Shown piece after piece: positions 47,501 to 59,814 of a stretch of DNA of 64,000 bases (position 1 is the first letter of the stretch; each line of letters opens with the position of its first letter). The notes below the pieces were generated by a model, which worked only from the letters and a program-made list of their open reading frames with translations, made no database searches and had not been told where the DNA came from. Made by a program: the position numbers and the translations under genes. Origin of the DNA: Apostichopus japonicus (taxonomy: Eukaryota > Echinodermata > Holothuroidea > Aspidochirotida > Stichopodidae); assembly GCF_037975245.1 (NCBI RefSeq), contig NC_092575.1:27131841-27195840 (forward strand). Direction: 5' to 3'.

Positions 47501-49834
47501 GTAAGTTTATATCAGAGAGCTTAAACAAGCTGAATATGTTGTGAATCGCAAAACATTCAAAATCATTGCCCACAAAAAAAGAATAAAATGATTTGAGCTA
47601 ATATTGAATCGCTGTCAAGTACTATTTGTGGGCCTGGAGGGGGGGTCTAGGGAGAAGAATCCACGCAAATGACAATGGAAAACCATCCAAGTTGTTTACC
47701 TGCAATCTTTTTCACAAACTGACAGCACACACGAACCTAGATTAACATGCATCATACAAAAGGATACAAGGAGCAGTATGGAGCAGTAATGGAGCAGCAT
47801 TGAACAAGATATAATGAAACATGAATAAAATAATATACTATATGTTTTCTTGCAATATAACCCGGCTAACTATTGTCCACCAACACTCTCTTATTAAATA
47901 GTTAAGAAATTTAGCATTGATCTGATAGAAACTTGATATTCATAGTACTCGTACTGACAATACAATGCTCTGAAGCGGCACATGACACTACAGTATAGGA
48001 AACTTGGCCAAACTGGATGGAACATTTTGGTCCACAATGCTGCTTTAATGCTGGCATGGACTAACACTATTGTATTGATTAACAACAACAAAGATCCACA
48101 TTGTACAGTACTTACTTTCCACTGCGCTGCCCAGAAACAATAACCCACATATATCTAACTCAACGTAGATCCTTATACAGAAAGTATGAAAAGAGAGAAA
48201 CACTGTAAGTTCTACAATACTGTTAACCTAACCTTAAAGGTAAACACGTCCTTAAACACTTTGAGATCTCCCTAACACTGAACACCACATTTTGAATGCA
48301 TAGCCACATATAATTGACAATTACTGACTCCTTAACCTTTCTATAGAACTAGGAATTAGCATAACTGATAAAGCTACACCATGAGTCAGCCATGCAAGTA
48401 TAATGGTTATCTCAACCATGAACCTCCAATATACACTCATAAACCCCATAACTAAACTTTCAAAGTACTAATGGTCAAAATTCTTTGTAGTGTAAAGTTA
48501 ATTCGAGGAAATTGTTCTCACTGGGACATTCAGTCATCTTGTGTGTTCCTTAAAAATGCCTGAGAACAATTTGAAGGGTAAAGACCTCCAGAAAAGTAGT
48601 TTTGAAAGCTTCCAGCAGTTATAGCATTCAATAATTTGGGCCTTTTGGGGCCTATACTGACTACTTTTAGGTGGCCAAAATACTGTTAAGCTAATGAAAT
48701 ACATAGTCAATAAACTCACCAGTTATTGCACTTCTCCCACAAGGATGTAAATTAAAGCAAGCCATTAAACTCAACTTCTTGAACTCTTCTCACTGAGAAA
48801 CATGACTTCTCAAATGCAGAACAAATTATGAAGTGATGAAACAAAGGAAATGGGAGCACCTGTTCCCCAACCTACTCACTTGCTCACTAATACTGATTTT
48901 CTTAGAAACAATTAAAAAAAGTAGAGATACATATGCATCGTCTGAGAATTAACCAATCAAGGACACGCAGTCAACTCGGCATTACTTAACCTGGCTCAAA
49001 GACACCATGCACTATGGGGGACAGCTTTGTAGCAGGAAGGAACCTGTTATGATGAGTCACAACCTGTTTATAGGGCATCTCTAAGAGGAGCTCTGTCTCT
49101 ACATGGTGATCTATGGGAGGCCAAAAGGGAACTTACTAAGGCAGGCCAATTGTGAAATATGCAAAACTGCAGATTACCACAGTATTAACATAACTTAAAA
49201 CCCATGGTTGAGAGGATAAGAACCCTCCATCAATACTCTTTGATACAGTACAAATAATGTGATAAATGAGGTGGTAAGAAATGGAATAACAGCAATGGCA
49301 TGTAAAGTACTTCAAGCCAGAAAGAGAATCCAATTTGAATGTTCACAAGTTTATCATTATGATTCCACTCTGACTAAATGTTTCATTCAATGTCAAGGTC
49401 GTGCATTAAAGTGAAACCCTTGCATAAGTCTGTAACTTATGGGATAAACTCAAACGTTTGTTTTGGGATATATTCAGACAAGACTGGTCAAATGATGGAA
49501 TTTCCTTTCCTTTTGAAATTTTGTAATTTATTATCCTTGATATATATTTGAGGATCATTGAAAGGGCTTGATTAAGTTCAATTCCTCAGAAGCAGTGCCT
49601 ACATCAACACCAAGGAAAGTGAATGATTTGCATGATCACTTCAAGTAACATGCTATAGTTGGACCAAAATGTGGGCTCACTAAATTTGGGCAAGTTTGTC
49701 GTGCAATATTTTCCTGGAAGATTTTACCGCATAAATTAATAAGATACATTAAACTGTATTCATTTTAATCTCTAAATCTCTTGGGTAGAAGACAATTTTT
49801 GACCATGTTTGCATCTTATATGTTTTTTTTTCAG
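47501..49834 (+). other. Gene 2 intron
   Basis: No repeat array or gene seen. It ends with a run of T and TTTCAG. Confidence 0.6.
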
Positions 49835-50055
49835 ATTCAAAGTCTTCCCAGAAAGTACTAAAGAATCCACTAAAGGAATCTGAAGACAAAAGGCAGGAAC
49901 TCTCTCACAAACTAACTGAATCAGAATATGAAAACCAACAGCTCACTGGAAGACTAAAGGCAACAGAGGAGGAAAGAAACCAACTGACTGAAAGACTAAA
50001 GACAACAGAGGAAGAAAGACAACAACTGAATGGAAGACTAAGGACAACAGAAGAG
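49835..50055 (+). CDS. Gene 2 exon: coiled coil
   Basis: Split codon G|AT keeps the frame from the DED exon. 74 codons, ending at GAG|GTAAGA, encode an uninterrupted coiled coil made of an internal repeat. LTGRLKATEEERNQ, LTERLKTTEEERQQ and LNGRLRTTEE are 14-residue units, two heptads each. The frame stays open and helical past this donor for 28 codons (to TAG at 50140-50142), so a form that ignores the donor would end in a short coiled-coil tail. The segment probably oligomerises the protein. Confidence 0.8.
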
Positions 50056-53000
50056 GTAAGACAACACTTCAGAGACAGATTGAATACAACTGAAAACAAA
50101 GTGAAGACATTGAAGGATGAGAAGGATGAATTACTTCAGTAGCAGGAAGAGGTTCACATAGCATGTGATTATAGATAACTGATGACCAATATACTTGACT
50201 TGTTTCATGCGAAATTTAGTCACTTTGAACAAGACTACCTTCTGCTTGATCTTGTAGTGTAAAGTTAATTTGTAAGTTACCATTTGCAAACACAACTTGT
50301 ATTTCAGAAATATGGGAATGGTTATTATGTCCAACAGTAGAGGTTAAATGATGAACATATTATGAGCTATTTGTCTCAAGAATAGTATGCAAGCAAGATA
50401 TTTAGTTCATATATACAGTTGTACAGTTACTGTTACTGTATTAATATATAGGTCAAAGTTCATATGTGGGTCAGAGAGGCCAATCAGAACATGCACAGGC
50501 AAAAGTCTTTAATCCCTTTAACTCAAGGACAGAACTTTCAGAGAGTATTCATTTCATGGTGGAATATGCTCTTTTAATGTGGAAGTTTTGCTACTCAGCT
50601 GAAGTTTCAATGTATTGTTCTAATTTTTTGGTTACAAGTGACAGTTTACATTAACTAGCAAAACCAAACAGGAATTTTTCATGTGCAATGGCACACTTTG
50701 TTGTACATTAAAGTGTGTTATGGGACTTATTGAACATTAAAACAATATATAATTAACTAGACTAAATTCTATCATTGAACATCTGTCCCTCAATGTGGTA
50801 GGCATACATTCCTATTCTAGAATGGTAATTCCACCATTCCTGGAGGTGCATGTGAAGGTTAGGTCACAGTTCTCTGCACTCATTTATTGTAAACATGTGA
50901 TTTCTCTGAGCCAGGTAGCAATTTTGCAATAGTCACACCCTCAAGTGGGTGGTCAAAAGCTTATCAGTTCAGCCTGCCTGAAAATGAGTGTGAAGAATTT
51001 TGTAAACTTGAATAAAGTTCTCCCTTCAGAGACTGGCTACTCATAAATGTTTGATTCCTTGCTGAAGGCAGAATAAACCTATACGATGGTGATGGTCTGC
51101 ACGTGCGCGTGTATGTGGGTGTTTGTGTGTGAGTGCACTTGTTTACAAGTATCTGACTGAGGAGTTTAACAAAAGAATTCCAGGTCCTCGGTTGTGATTT
51201 CTAAATTATCACCATGTCCTCAAAAGAATTTTTATTGTTATGGGGTATTGTTAAGGTTAGGGTACATGGATTTGAACAATGGGGTCCTCTGTCTGAATGT
51301 TAAACACACCTGGGTGGGGGTTTGTGTATGTGACACCTTGGCTTGTAAATGCGATATCTCAAGAACCAAACATTGCTTTATATTGAAATTTGGTTTGTAG
51401 GTAAGTAGATGGTTCATATTGTTTTTTAAAGAGGTCAAAGGTCATTTGAGGTCAAGGTATGAAAACCTTGTAAACATAATATCTCAAGAATTCAAAGTTG
51501 CTTGAACTTAAAACTTAGTATGTGGGTAGCCAGTAGTTACTAGATGTTCTCTAACCTTTTTCATGAAGGTCAAAGGTCACCAGAGATCAAAGGCTAACAA
51601 CCTTGTAATCACGATATTCCAAGATGCAGAAGTTGCTTGAACTTAGTATGTTGGCATGCCTTGGTGAGCAAATGACCTATATTGTTTTTCATGGATGTCA
51701 AATGTCATTTAAGGTCAAGAGAGGTCAAGGTCTGATAACCAAGTAGACCCGATATCTCAAGAAGTGAAAGTTGCTTGAACTTTATACTTAGTATGCAGAT
51801 AGCCCTTAATGATAAGATGTTCTCTATCCTTTTTCATGGAGGTCAAAGGTCATATTAGGTCTGAAAAGTTTGTAAACATACTATCTCAAGAAGTACAACT
51901 TGCTTGAACTTTAAACTTGCTATAAAAGTAGCCCTTGGTGAGCAGATGATCCCTATTGTTCTTTTTATGAATATCGTAACCTTTGCAATCACGATGGCTT
52001 TGTGTGTATGTATATGTGTGTGTGTGCGTTTGTGACGCCCAGCTTGTAAACACGATATCTCAAGAAGGAAAACTTGGACCAAGTTCTAGAAGCTATTTGT
52101 TTTCTGTGGAGGTCAAAGGTCATTTGAAGTCACCAGGCGTCAAAACGTGGAAACCTTGTAAACACGATATCTCAAGAAAGGATGCTTGGGCAGACCTCAT
52201 GTTTTGGTGTGTAGATGTACCACATTAAGTACAGGAAGCCTATTGCTTTTGGTGGGGGTCAAAGGTCATTTGGGGTCACCAGGGGTCAAAATGTGGAAAC
52301 AATGTGAACACAATATCTCTGTGAGGTCTGCTTGGGCAGACCTCACATTTATAGTATAGAAGTACCACATTAAGTACATGTAGCCTTTCGTTTTTGGTGG
52401 AGGTCAAATGTCATTTGGCGTCACCAGAGGTCAAATTGTGAAAACTTGTAAACACTATATTTCAAGAAGGGAAGCTTGTGCAGACCTAACTTTAATGTGT
52501 AGCCCACCACATTGAGTACAGGAAGCCTATTGTTCATGTTGGAGGTCATTTGGGGTCACCAGAGGTCATATTGTGAAAACATAAAACTGATATCTCAAGA
52601 AGGGACGCATAGGCAGACCTCATATTTAGTATTTAGAGGTACCCCATGGAGTAAAATAAGCCTATTGTTTTTTGTGGAGGTCAATGGTCCGTTGGAGTCA
52701 CCAGAGATCAAATTTTGAAAATCTTGTAAACGCGATATCTCAAGAAGGGAAGGTCGAACCAATTCATATTTAGTGTGTAAACGTACAACATTGAGTACAG
52801 GAAGCCTAATGTTTTTGGTGTAGGGCAAAAGTTATTTGGGGACAACAAGTCTAATCGTTACAACCTTGTAAACATGATATTGCAAGAAAGGACAAATCTC
52901 ATATGTGGTTTGTAGATGTACCATATTGAATTTAAGGAGCCTGTTATTGCTTTAGGTGGAGGTAAAAGGTCATTTGAGGTCAACACATTTACTTCACTCC

Positions 53001-53887
53001 CCTCTTACCTGTCTCTCCACACTAACACATCTTCCTAACATAATATTGCAAGGGAAGCTTGGACAGATCGCATATTTGGTATGTAATTGTACCACGTTAA
53101 GTACCAGACTTGCCTTAATGTTGAGGGGGAGGTCACTGGTTGTTTGAGTTCACCAGGGGATTCACCATCAGCTTGTGAAACAATGTTTTACACAATATTT
53201 CAATATTAAATAAGGACTTATGTCATATTTAGTATGTTGATGTATCTATTACATTTAGTACAAGAAACTTGTTGTTGAGGTCAATGGTCATTTCAGGATA
53301 GCCTGCGTCATTTCGAATTTATTTTTTGTCACAACACACTGCTTTTCTCTGTATTACTAATATCAAGTATGTGTTAAATCCTCACTATACATTACATCAG
53401 ATTCAGAAAATAGCTCATCTTACTTCATTGAAACCACTATGCATTTTTGCATTCTGGTTTTTATGTAGGTCAAGGTAGTTTGAGGTCAACAGATTTAAAA
53501 GTCTGAGAAATTTGAAAATGCGATCACTTCAGAAGTTGCGACTTCAAACTGGTATGTACATACATGTAGCCATTTGCTATGCACATGTCTACCTGTAGTT
53601 TTCCTTGGGGTTAAAGGTCAATTACATGTTACAGTCAGAATGAGTCTGATTATGCAGAAGTGAAGTTTGTTAGACCTCCAATCCTCTTTGCATACGTATG
53701 AAGTAATCAATTCTGAGAGACTTGCCATTCTGCTCAGCAACTCAGATCGTTGTAAAATCTTGTAACTAAAGTTTCTTCTCATAATGACAAGGACTCAATA
53801 AGTTATTGACTTTCTGGTTATTTGAGGCAAGAAACCACTGGAAGGTGCATCCTTCTTGTCTCATTCACTGTGTTGTTTACATGACAG
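50056..53887 (+). other. Gene 2 intron with AGGTCA satellite
   Basis: 50056-50142 is the read-through extension noted for the coiled-coil exon. 51090-51290 repeats the family of 29459-29640. 51400-53650 is the satellite described separately. The acceptor is CATGACAG. Confidence 0.65.
51400..53650. repeat. About 140-bp satellite carrying AGGTCA direct repeats
   Basis: About fifteen degenerate units. Each holds 'ggtcaaaggtcatttg', then 'ggtcaccag.ggtcaaa', 'aaccttgtaaacacgatatc', 'tcaagaagg', 'gcagacctcat' and 'accacatt.agtacaggaag'. Spacing of the 'gatatctcaagaag' phrase is mostly 135-147 bases (for example 52310, 52453, 52588, 52732, 52876). Perfect AGGTCAAAGGTCA occurs at 51432, 51567, 51840 and 52110. 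Units of this family also lie at 2090-2460, 14210-14253 with 15092-15150, and 55560-56330. Confidence 0.88.
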
Positions 53888-54025
53888 GAACTGGAAGAGG
53901 CTAAATCAAGTCTGAGAGCTACAAAAGATGAACTTGTGAAGTCACAACTGGAATATGCCAAAGAATCCATGGCTTTACAAGAGGTCTTGAAGTCAACTAG
54001 GGAAGCCTCGAATCAGCAAGAATTG
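53888..54025 (+). CDS. Gene 2 exon: coiled coil continued
   Basis: 46 codons, phase 0 to phase 0, from ACAG|GAA to TTG|GTAAGT. It reads ELEEAKSSLRATKDELVKSQ, then LEYAKESMALQEVLKSTREASNQQEL, with leucines and valines at heptad spacing and charged residues elsewhere. It extends the coiled coil of the preceding exon after a 3.8-kb intron. Phase 0 on both sides means the exon could be skipped without changing the frame. Confidence 0.75.
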
Positions 54026-54399
54026 GTAAGTATGATTAAGTATAGTGTATCTGTAGTTAGTATATCACCAGTAGCAAATGAAGTGTGTTTACAAAGTTAG
54101 CAAAATATTGTGACAAGACCATTAATATGTTGAATTTATGATAAAATATTCCACTGTCCATGGTATAATAATGTGACAACATAATCTTGAGCTAACCAAA
54201 AGTGTTCTAATTCATGGTATATTTGACTACAAATAGCATGAAATGTATAATGAGTTAATTCACCTAGATGCTATAATCAGTTGCTTTTATCAGCTAAATA
54301 CTCAAAACTTGACAGGTGACAGAAAGGAAAACAGAGGTTCTTACTTTAATGTGTCAGTAAGCCAAACAAGATATTCTTTCCTATGTTGTTTATTTTCAG
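54026..54399 (+). other. Gene 2 intron
   Basis: AT-rich, no repeat or gene. Acceptor TTTTCAG. Confidence 0.6.
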
Positions 54400-54484
54400 G
54401 ATTCATCCGCTTCATTTACGGAGGAAGAAACCCCACTTGAAGAACATGACACTCTAGACGTATCACAGCAATCAACTTTGGCAG
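54400..54484 (+). CDS. Gene 2 small exon: acidic linker
   Basis: 28 codons plus one base, from TTTTCAG|GAT to GCAG|GTTGGT, phase 0 in and 1 out. It reads DSSASFTEEETPLEEHDTLD, then VSQQSTLA, an acidic serine/threonine-rich linker without structure. It joins the coiled coil to the second DED-like domain; the phases on both sides fit only this order. Confidence 0.7.
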
Positions 54485-54545
54485 GTTGGTAACAATGAAT
54501 AGATAATTACTGCTGCTGGTTGTAAATTTCCAGGAAGTTTAATAT

Positions 54546-55075
54546 GGAATACTCTCATATTGCCACATAAGGACTAAAGCAGTTCGCCGGTCCTTGTGGG
54601 GATACTCTGATATCGCCACATAAGGACCAACGCAGTTCGTTGGTCATTATGTGGATACTCTCATATCGCCACACAAGGACTAAAGCAGTTCGCCGGTCCT
54701 TGTGGGGATACTCTGATATCGCCACATAAGGACCAACGCAGTTCGTTGGTCATTATGTGGATACTCGCATATGGCCACATATGGAATAACGTGGTTCGTT
54801 GGTCCTAATGTGGATACTCGAAACGTCACATAAGGACTATCGAACTGCTTAGTCCTTATGTGGACACATGAATCCCCACATAAGGACAAATGATCTCTGT
54901 TAGTCCTTATGTGGCGACATGCGAGATCGCCAAATAAGGACTTGTGAATATTTTCGACATGGCGGTCATTATGTGGCAGTGTTAGGATCGCATGAAAAGT
55001 AACATGTTCTTGGTCATTATGTGGAGGTGCTATTAGTGCCATATAAGGACTTAAATTGTTCTTGGTCATTATTTT
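54546..55075. repeat. Array of hairpin units (CCACATAAGGAC family)
   Basis: About ten units of roughly 53 bases. Each is a near-perfect hairpin, 'ccacataaggac' at one end pairing with 'gtccttatgtgg', with 'aacg.agttcgtt' in the loop. Two kinds alternate, so the longer period is about 106 bases (ggatactctgatatc at 54600 and 54706). The minus-strand frame across it is a translation of the repeat and not a gene. Confidence 0.88.
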
Positions 55076-56330
55076 GTGTTCAAATAATGACTTAGGTTTA
55101 CATAATTTGTTTCTGCATTTTTGTTAGTTTTGGCGTGTCATAGTTTAATGTTTCCTTATATAAGTTTGTTTGTCCTTAACTAGTCCTACATGGAGATCTT
55201 CACAGCTATCAGGGGAGATGTGCGGAGAGGGGGAGACAGGGGGGTGTCGTGGTGAGGTGGTGACTTGACTAAATTTAAGAAGTGTAGGATGGATTATCTA
55301 ATGTCAATTAATGCAAGATATCTATTTAAAGTCAAAAGAGCTCTGCAGAGATGTAAGTACAATAAGGAGTATCACGGAAACAGGTTAAATCTTTTTGACT
55401 CCTTGCGGAAGGCAGAAGGAATCTATGCGATGGTGATGGCGTGTGTGCGTGTATGTGCCACTGACTTTGTAAACGCCAGAAGGATAACTGGGGTACATTT
55501 CACAGTTGGTATGTAGGTTCCCCTTAGGTAGAACTGGTTTGGGATTGTTGTTGGTAGTGGTGAAACGTCATGTGGGTCATCACAGGTCAAGTTATGAAAA
55601 CATTGTTTACACTATATCTCAAGAGGTGGAAGTTGCAGGTAGTTCAAGCTTGGTGTGTAACTTGCTGTTAGTGAGCAAAGGATCTGTAGTGTTTTTATTA
55701 TGAATGTCAAAGGTCATTGGAGGCCAACTGAGAGAGATATTGTGACAATCTTGTAAACATGATGTCTCACAGAAGGAATCCTGTTCGAATCTTATATATA
55801 TGTAGCTTGTGAATTTCCTGCAACTAGTTCAGCAAATCCTATTGTTTGTGGTGAATGGTCATTTTGGGTCAGCAGAGGGCAAAATGTGAATTTGCTTTAT
55901 ATCTCCAGAACCAGAAAATGAGAGGAGCTCATATATGCGTGGTAAGATAGCCTTGTGTATTTTATAGTTTGTACACAATATGATGTAGGTCAGAGTTCAT
56001 TTGAGGTCACCAGGTGTGGAAACTTGAGCACTATGTAAAAACAATATATCCAGATAGGAAACTGCAGTAGCTGGTAAATAGCTGGTAAATATGGCTATGG
56101 CTTCTCTATAATGAGTACTAAAACCTATTGTTATTGGTGGACGGTACAGGTTATATGACTCAGCAAAGGTTACAATCTGCAAATTGTTAACATTACATCT
56201 TAAGATAGGCAGTTTGATTAGATGTCATAGAGGCATATGATGTCCTTTAATGTGTTCAAGAGCCCAGTATCTCTTTGTGAAGGTCTAAGGTCATTTGTGC
56301 TCACCAAGGTGGAAAGTGTGAAAACCTTAA

Positions 56331-56993
56331 AGTCTCAATATTTACGTGTTTGCTGTTGAATTTCAGAAAAAAACTTCCGAAGCAGATTCAATATTTTCTA
56401 TTCTAAGTGCTCTCTGACTAGGTGGGTATAATGGAAAAAACTATTGCAATCAAAAGAAAGAAATTTATTATCTGTTGCTCTTATGACGCGAACGATTTAC
56501 CGTAAAATCATTTCGACCGCCCATTTTCACGTCACAAATGTAACCTATATATACTTGTATCGTCCACATTTGTGACCCAATTTCACAGAGGAAACGTCTG
56601 AAAACACCTGTCTATTCCTTGCAATGGAAGGATATGACACAATATTGCAAGCTACATCGGTAAGACCGAAACAAAGATATATACTATTCAAGAGAATGGA
56701 CCTAACACAGGCTAGCACACAGCCCTAACGGTCGTAAACAAAATAGAGCGATTTGATTGGCGCATGGTCTGTTGGGCGGGGCTTGCACATTTTGATTGAA
56801 GTTTGTAGAATCTATGGACCCGTTAAAAATCTGGCGAATTTTATTCAGCTCAAAATGTTTAACGACAGATAACTCAATAAGAATAACGATTATTAATATG
56901 AAAATTGCATAGAATGCTGTTATTTTTACTGAGCTTTAGGGCCAGTGAGCTGGAAAGGTCAAATTTAAAATTTGACAAACACACATTGAGACT
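56331..56993. mobile_element. TTAA-flanked MITE
   Basis: Ends AGTCTCAATA..GTGTTTG and CAAACACACATTGAGACT, with TTAA at 56327-56330 and 56994-56997. TTAA duplications are made by piggyBac and Kolobok transposases; the ends do not decide between them. Noncoding. A second, inverted copy lies at 59315-59769. Confidence 0.8.
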
Positions 56994-57817
56994 TTAAAAG
57001 CACTATAGCTGGATAATTTTGTTTTCAAAAGAGACATCTGCTTCACTTCAAGTCACGAGTGCTTCAAGAGAACATGCATCTCAACATCGTCATCAATTCA
57101 TCATCCAAACTAGAGGAATTAATATCAAACGTACAGTAAATGCCTAATAAAGGTGCGGTATTTGGATACCAAACTCCTACAACTTTGAACTGATAGAGGG
57201 TTATATTAACATACATGGTTAGGAGCAGCATGGCCCTGCATGGTCAGTATGTTTTTATAGTGTATAGAATGATGTCCATATGTATACCTTGCTGAGGTCA
57301 AAAAGCAAATGACATAAAGAACATCAACACCTCCAATGTCTTTTAGTGAAATATTATAGAAAATAAACTGCCTTAGATAATTCCTTTTGATGATGTTTCA
57401 CCTTTTCGGTCATCAAGTGAGGTAGATCACACCAGGATCCTAATATCTGAAGAGTATTTAATGATTTTGAAATCATTTTATTTTAAATATCATCGAGAGG
57501 CTGTTGCTATGCTTTAAAAAGGTGCCAGTAATGTTGCTATGGTAACACTGATGTTGTTGTGTAGATGAGCAGTAATACATCAACAGTACATTAAAAAGCA
57601 ATTAAATTTATTAATATTCCACATAAATTATAGTCTCTTCAGCTATTCAACTGATTTTGTTGTTGTTATATATTAATGCAATATAAATCAACCCAGTAAT
57701 GAACTGATCATTAGGAAAGTGTGATCTCTTTAATTTAATAATCAGTTTATCAATTGGTTTGTTGTTCTGAGTGTGATCCTTAACTATATTGTACTCTTAC
57801 CTTTATTTACATTTCAG

Positions 57818-58141
57818 CTGATTACGGCAGATTATTGGTCAATGTTGCCGATGATCTTACTCTAGACAGCACTCTGAAATTAGCAACTCTGTTTAGTCTA
57901 CCACCGGCAGAAACTGATATGCTTCGCAGGGTTTCTCTAATAGAGACACCAGGAATCACTCTGATTAACTTCATGAAGACACGAAACATCATCAATATGT
58001 ACGATGTCACTAACCTACAAAAGGGTTTGGTTTATATTCAGCTAAACCAAACAAATGAAAATCTCTTAGCTCCATATCAGTCTAAAGTTGGCCGCTTTCA
58101 GAGTAAAGAAAAACAAGCACTACAACTGCTAGCCTGGCCTG
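57818..58141 (+). CDS. Gene 2 exon: second DED-like domain
   Basis: Phase 1 on both sides (G|CT in, CCTG|GTAAGA out), 108 codons. The death-fold pattern is YGRLLVNVADDLTLDSTLKL, ATLFSLPPAETDML, GITLINFMKTRNIINMYDVTNL and KGLVYIQLNQTNENLLAPY. It resembles the terminal DED of gene 1 in layout (a LA.LF.LP block, then L..M....I...D/N.TNL), suggesting a common origin. The tail KVGRFQSKEKQALQLLAWPG is basic. Homotypic pairing with other DEDs of the same chain or another molecule is plausible. Confidence 0.78.
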
Positions 58142-58707
58142 GTAAGAATTGATGCAATGATGTAATCAAAATACGTAAAACAAAAATAATGCAGTACAGT
58201 AAAATGTCTAGAAATGTGTGTGAGTCAGGGGTAAATATTCGACTTTCAGGCACTATGTTATTTTGAACTAGTAATTATCATGATGTTTGTATGGTAAAAG
58301 TAATTATATGTGGATCTATTGACCAATTACATGTTCCCATTTGGTTCATTTCTTCATAGTAATAAGATTGAAAATACAAAAATTAGTTCCCAAAGATTAG
58401 CCAATATTTGAATGATCCATTTGAGCCATTAAAGTTGGTCACTCTCAGAGAACGATGCTAGATTATTTGATATTCCCTTTGTCTGCTGCCACTTGTCAAA
58501 TTCTCTAACAACATAAAGCTTGTGTTCCATACCTATTCTATTTTGTATTATGATTCCTTCAATAATACCTCTTTCATAAATCAATTACAAGGCTTTTGTA
58601 TTGGTAAAGAATATTTCATTAATCTGGCTCAGTATGGCAATTTTTTTTCATGTCAATTAAGGCTTCAGTTACTAGTGTTTAAGTATCCATTTATATTATA
58701 TTTTTAG
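58142..58707 (+). other. Gene 2 intron
   Basis: AT-rich, nothing recognised. Acceptor TTTTTAG. Confidence 0.6.
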
Positions 58708-59166
58708 TTGATGAATCAACTCCATCACAAGGTTCTGATGGAAGAGAGGAATATCATGACTATAGTATGGAGAATGTGATGGAGAGAACAGAGAAAGAAG
58801 AAGTAACGAAACAAAGAAAAGATTCACAAATACTTGAAATGAGGCAACATCATTCATACATTGAACACAGGATTAAGTATGAAGGTGGAACTATTAGCAT
58901 CGTGGGGGTTCATCTGACTATTCCTGAAGACGCTTTATCTTCTGATCATGTTATTGCTATTAAAGTGATCTATGATCCTGACATACACCTTCCAGGAAGT
59001 GCTCGTAGAGGCAGAATGACACCCCTGATAAAACTAGAGCCAGAAGGACTTGTCCTTAACAAGCCAGCCCAGCTGACTATTCCTCACTCGGCTATTATCC
59101 CTGAGCCAGATCGACATGGTGTTATGATCTTCACCGGTCTGAAAGATCAAAAACATTTACAAGAAG
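58708..59166 (+). CDS. Gene 2 exon: ZU5 domain
   Basis: Split codons G|TT and G|GT keep the frame; 153 codons. The first 50 residues are a charged linker (REEYHDYSMENVMERTEKEE). The ZU5 domain follows: GGTISIVGVHLTIPEDALSS, HVIAIKVIYDPDIHLP, MTPLIKLEPEGLVLNKPAQL, TIPHSAIIPEPDRHGVMIFTGL. All the hallmark positions are present: the G..h.i..hhh..P..A stretch, the P.h.hEP.Gh.h..P..hTIPH block and the final V.hh.G. This is the clearest domain in the window. An ATG at 58767 is internal, since the exon is in frame upstream. Confidence 0.92.
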
Positions 59167-59814
59167 GTAAAGATGGTGACCGATAAACACGTTTAATGCA
59201 GTTGATGAATGTACCAGGAGAAGTACGATGAGTTAAATGCTGGGAATCATTTCTGTTAAATATATCTTACTTAATAATTAGCTCTTGATATTTACTGTCT
59301 CAGTACATATTTAAAGTCTCAGTACATGTTTGCCAAATTTAAAACTTCGACCTTTTTAGCTTACCGCACTGAAAGCTAGTGAAAATGACACCATTCTATG
59401 AAATTTTCATATCAATAATCATTATTTTTATTGAATTATCTGTCGATAAACATTTTGAGTTGAATAAAATTCGCCAGATTTAGCATCTTTCAGACGTTTC
59501 TTCTGTGAAATTGGTTAACAAAAGTCGACAATACAAGTATATATAGGTTATATTTTTGTAATGAACATGCTGATGTGGGGGGTCGTGGTGATTTTACGGT
59601 ACATCCTTCGCGCCATAAGGGGCAACAGAAAGTAAATTTCTTTCTTGCGATTGCGACAGCTTTTCTCCATGAAACCCACCTGGTGAGAATGCACTTAGAA
59701 TGAAAAACGTTGAATCTGCTTCGGAAGTTTGTTTTTTTCGAAATTCATCAGCAAACACGTATTGAGACTAATGATAACCAAGTAATATATTTTGTATAAA
59801 ATTACTTACTATAG
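59167..59814 (+). other. Gene 2 intron with inverted MITE copy
   Basis: Mostly filled by the element 59315-59769; the rest is plain. Acceptor ACTATAG. Confidence 0.65.
59315..59769. mobile_element. Inverted, shortened copy of the TTAA MITE
   Basis: Reverse complement of 56331-56993 along most of its length: 'aaacttccgaagcagattca', 'aaagaaatttact', 'tatatatacttgtat' and 'cagacgtttc' all match. The left end has TTAA at 59311-59314, followed by AGTCTCAGTA; the right flank is aatg, so one duplication is lost. Confidence 0.8.

Larger units (their letters stand above)
54485..57817 (+). other. Gene 2 intron with hairpin array, satellite and MITE
   Basis: Holds the hairpin array 54546-55075, satellite-related sequence at about 55560-56330 and a MITE at 56331-56993. 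An open frame at 55265-55513 lies in repeat-like DNA and shows no domain. 57000-57810 is plain AT-rich sequence ending with CATTTCAG. Confidence 0.6.

Noticed and set aside
51090-51400. A CRISPR-like or promoter repeat near the TG-rich tract
   Set aside because: This is eukaryotic DNA; the sequence is a dispersed repeat also present at 29459-29640, with no regular spacers.
54680-55069. A 129-codon minus-strand protein with repeated HNDQ/PTRT motifs
   Set aside because: The peptide repeats simply mirror the 53-bp hairpin array.
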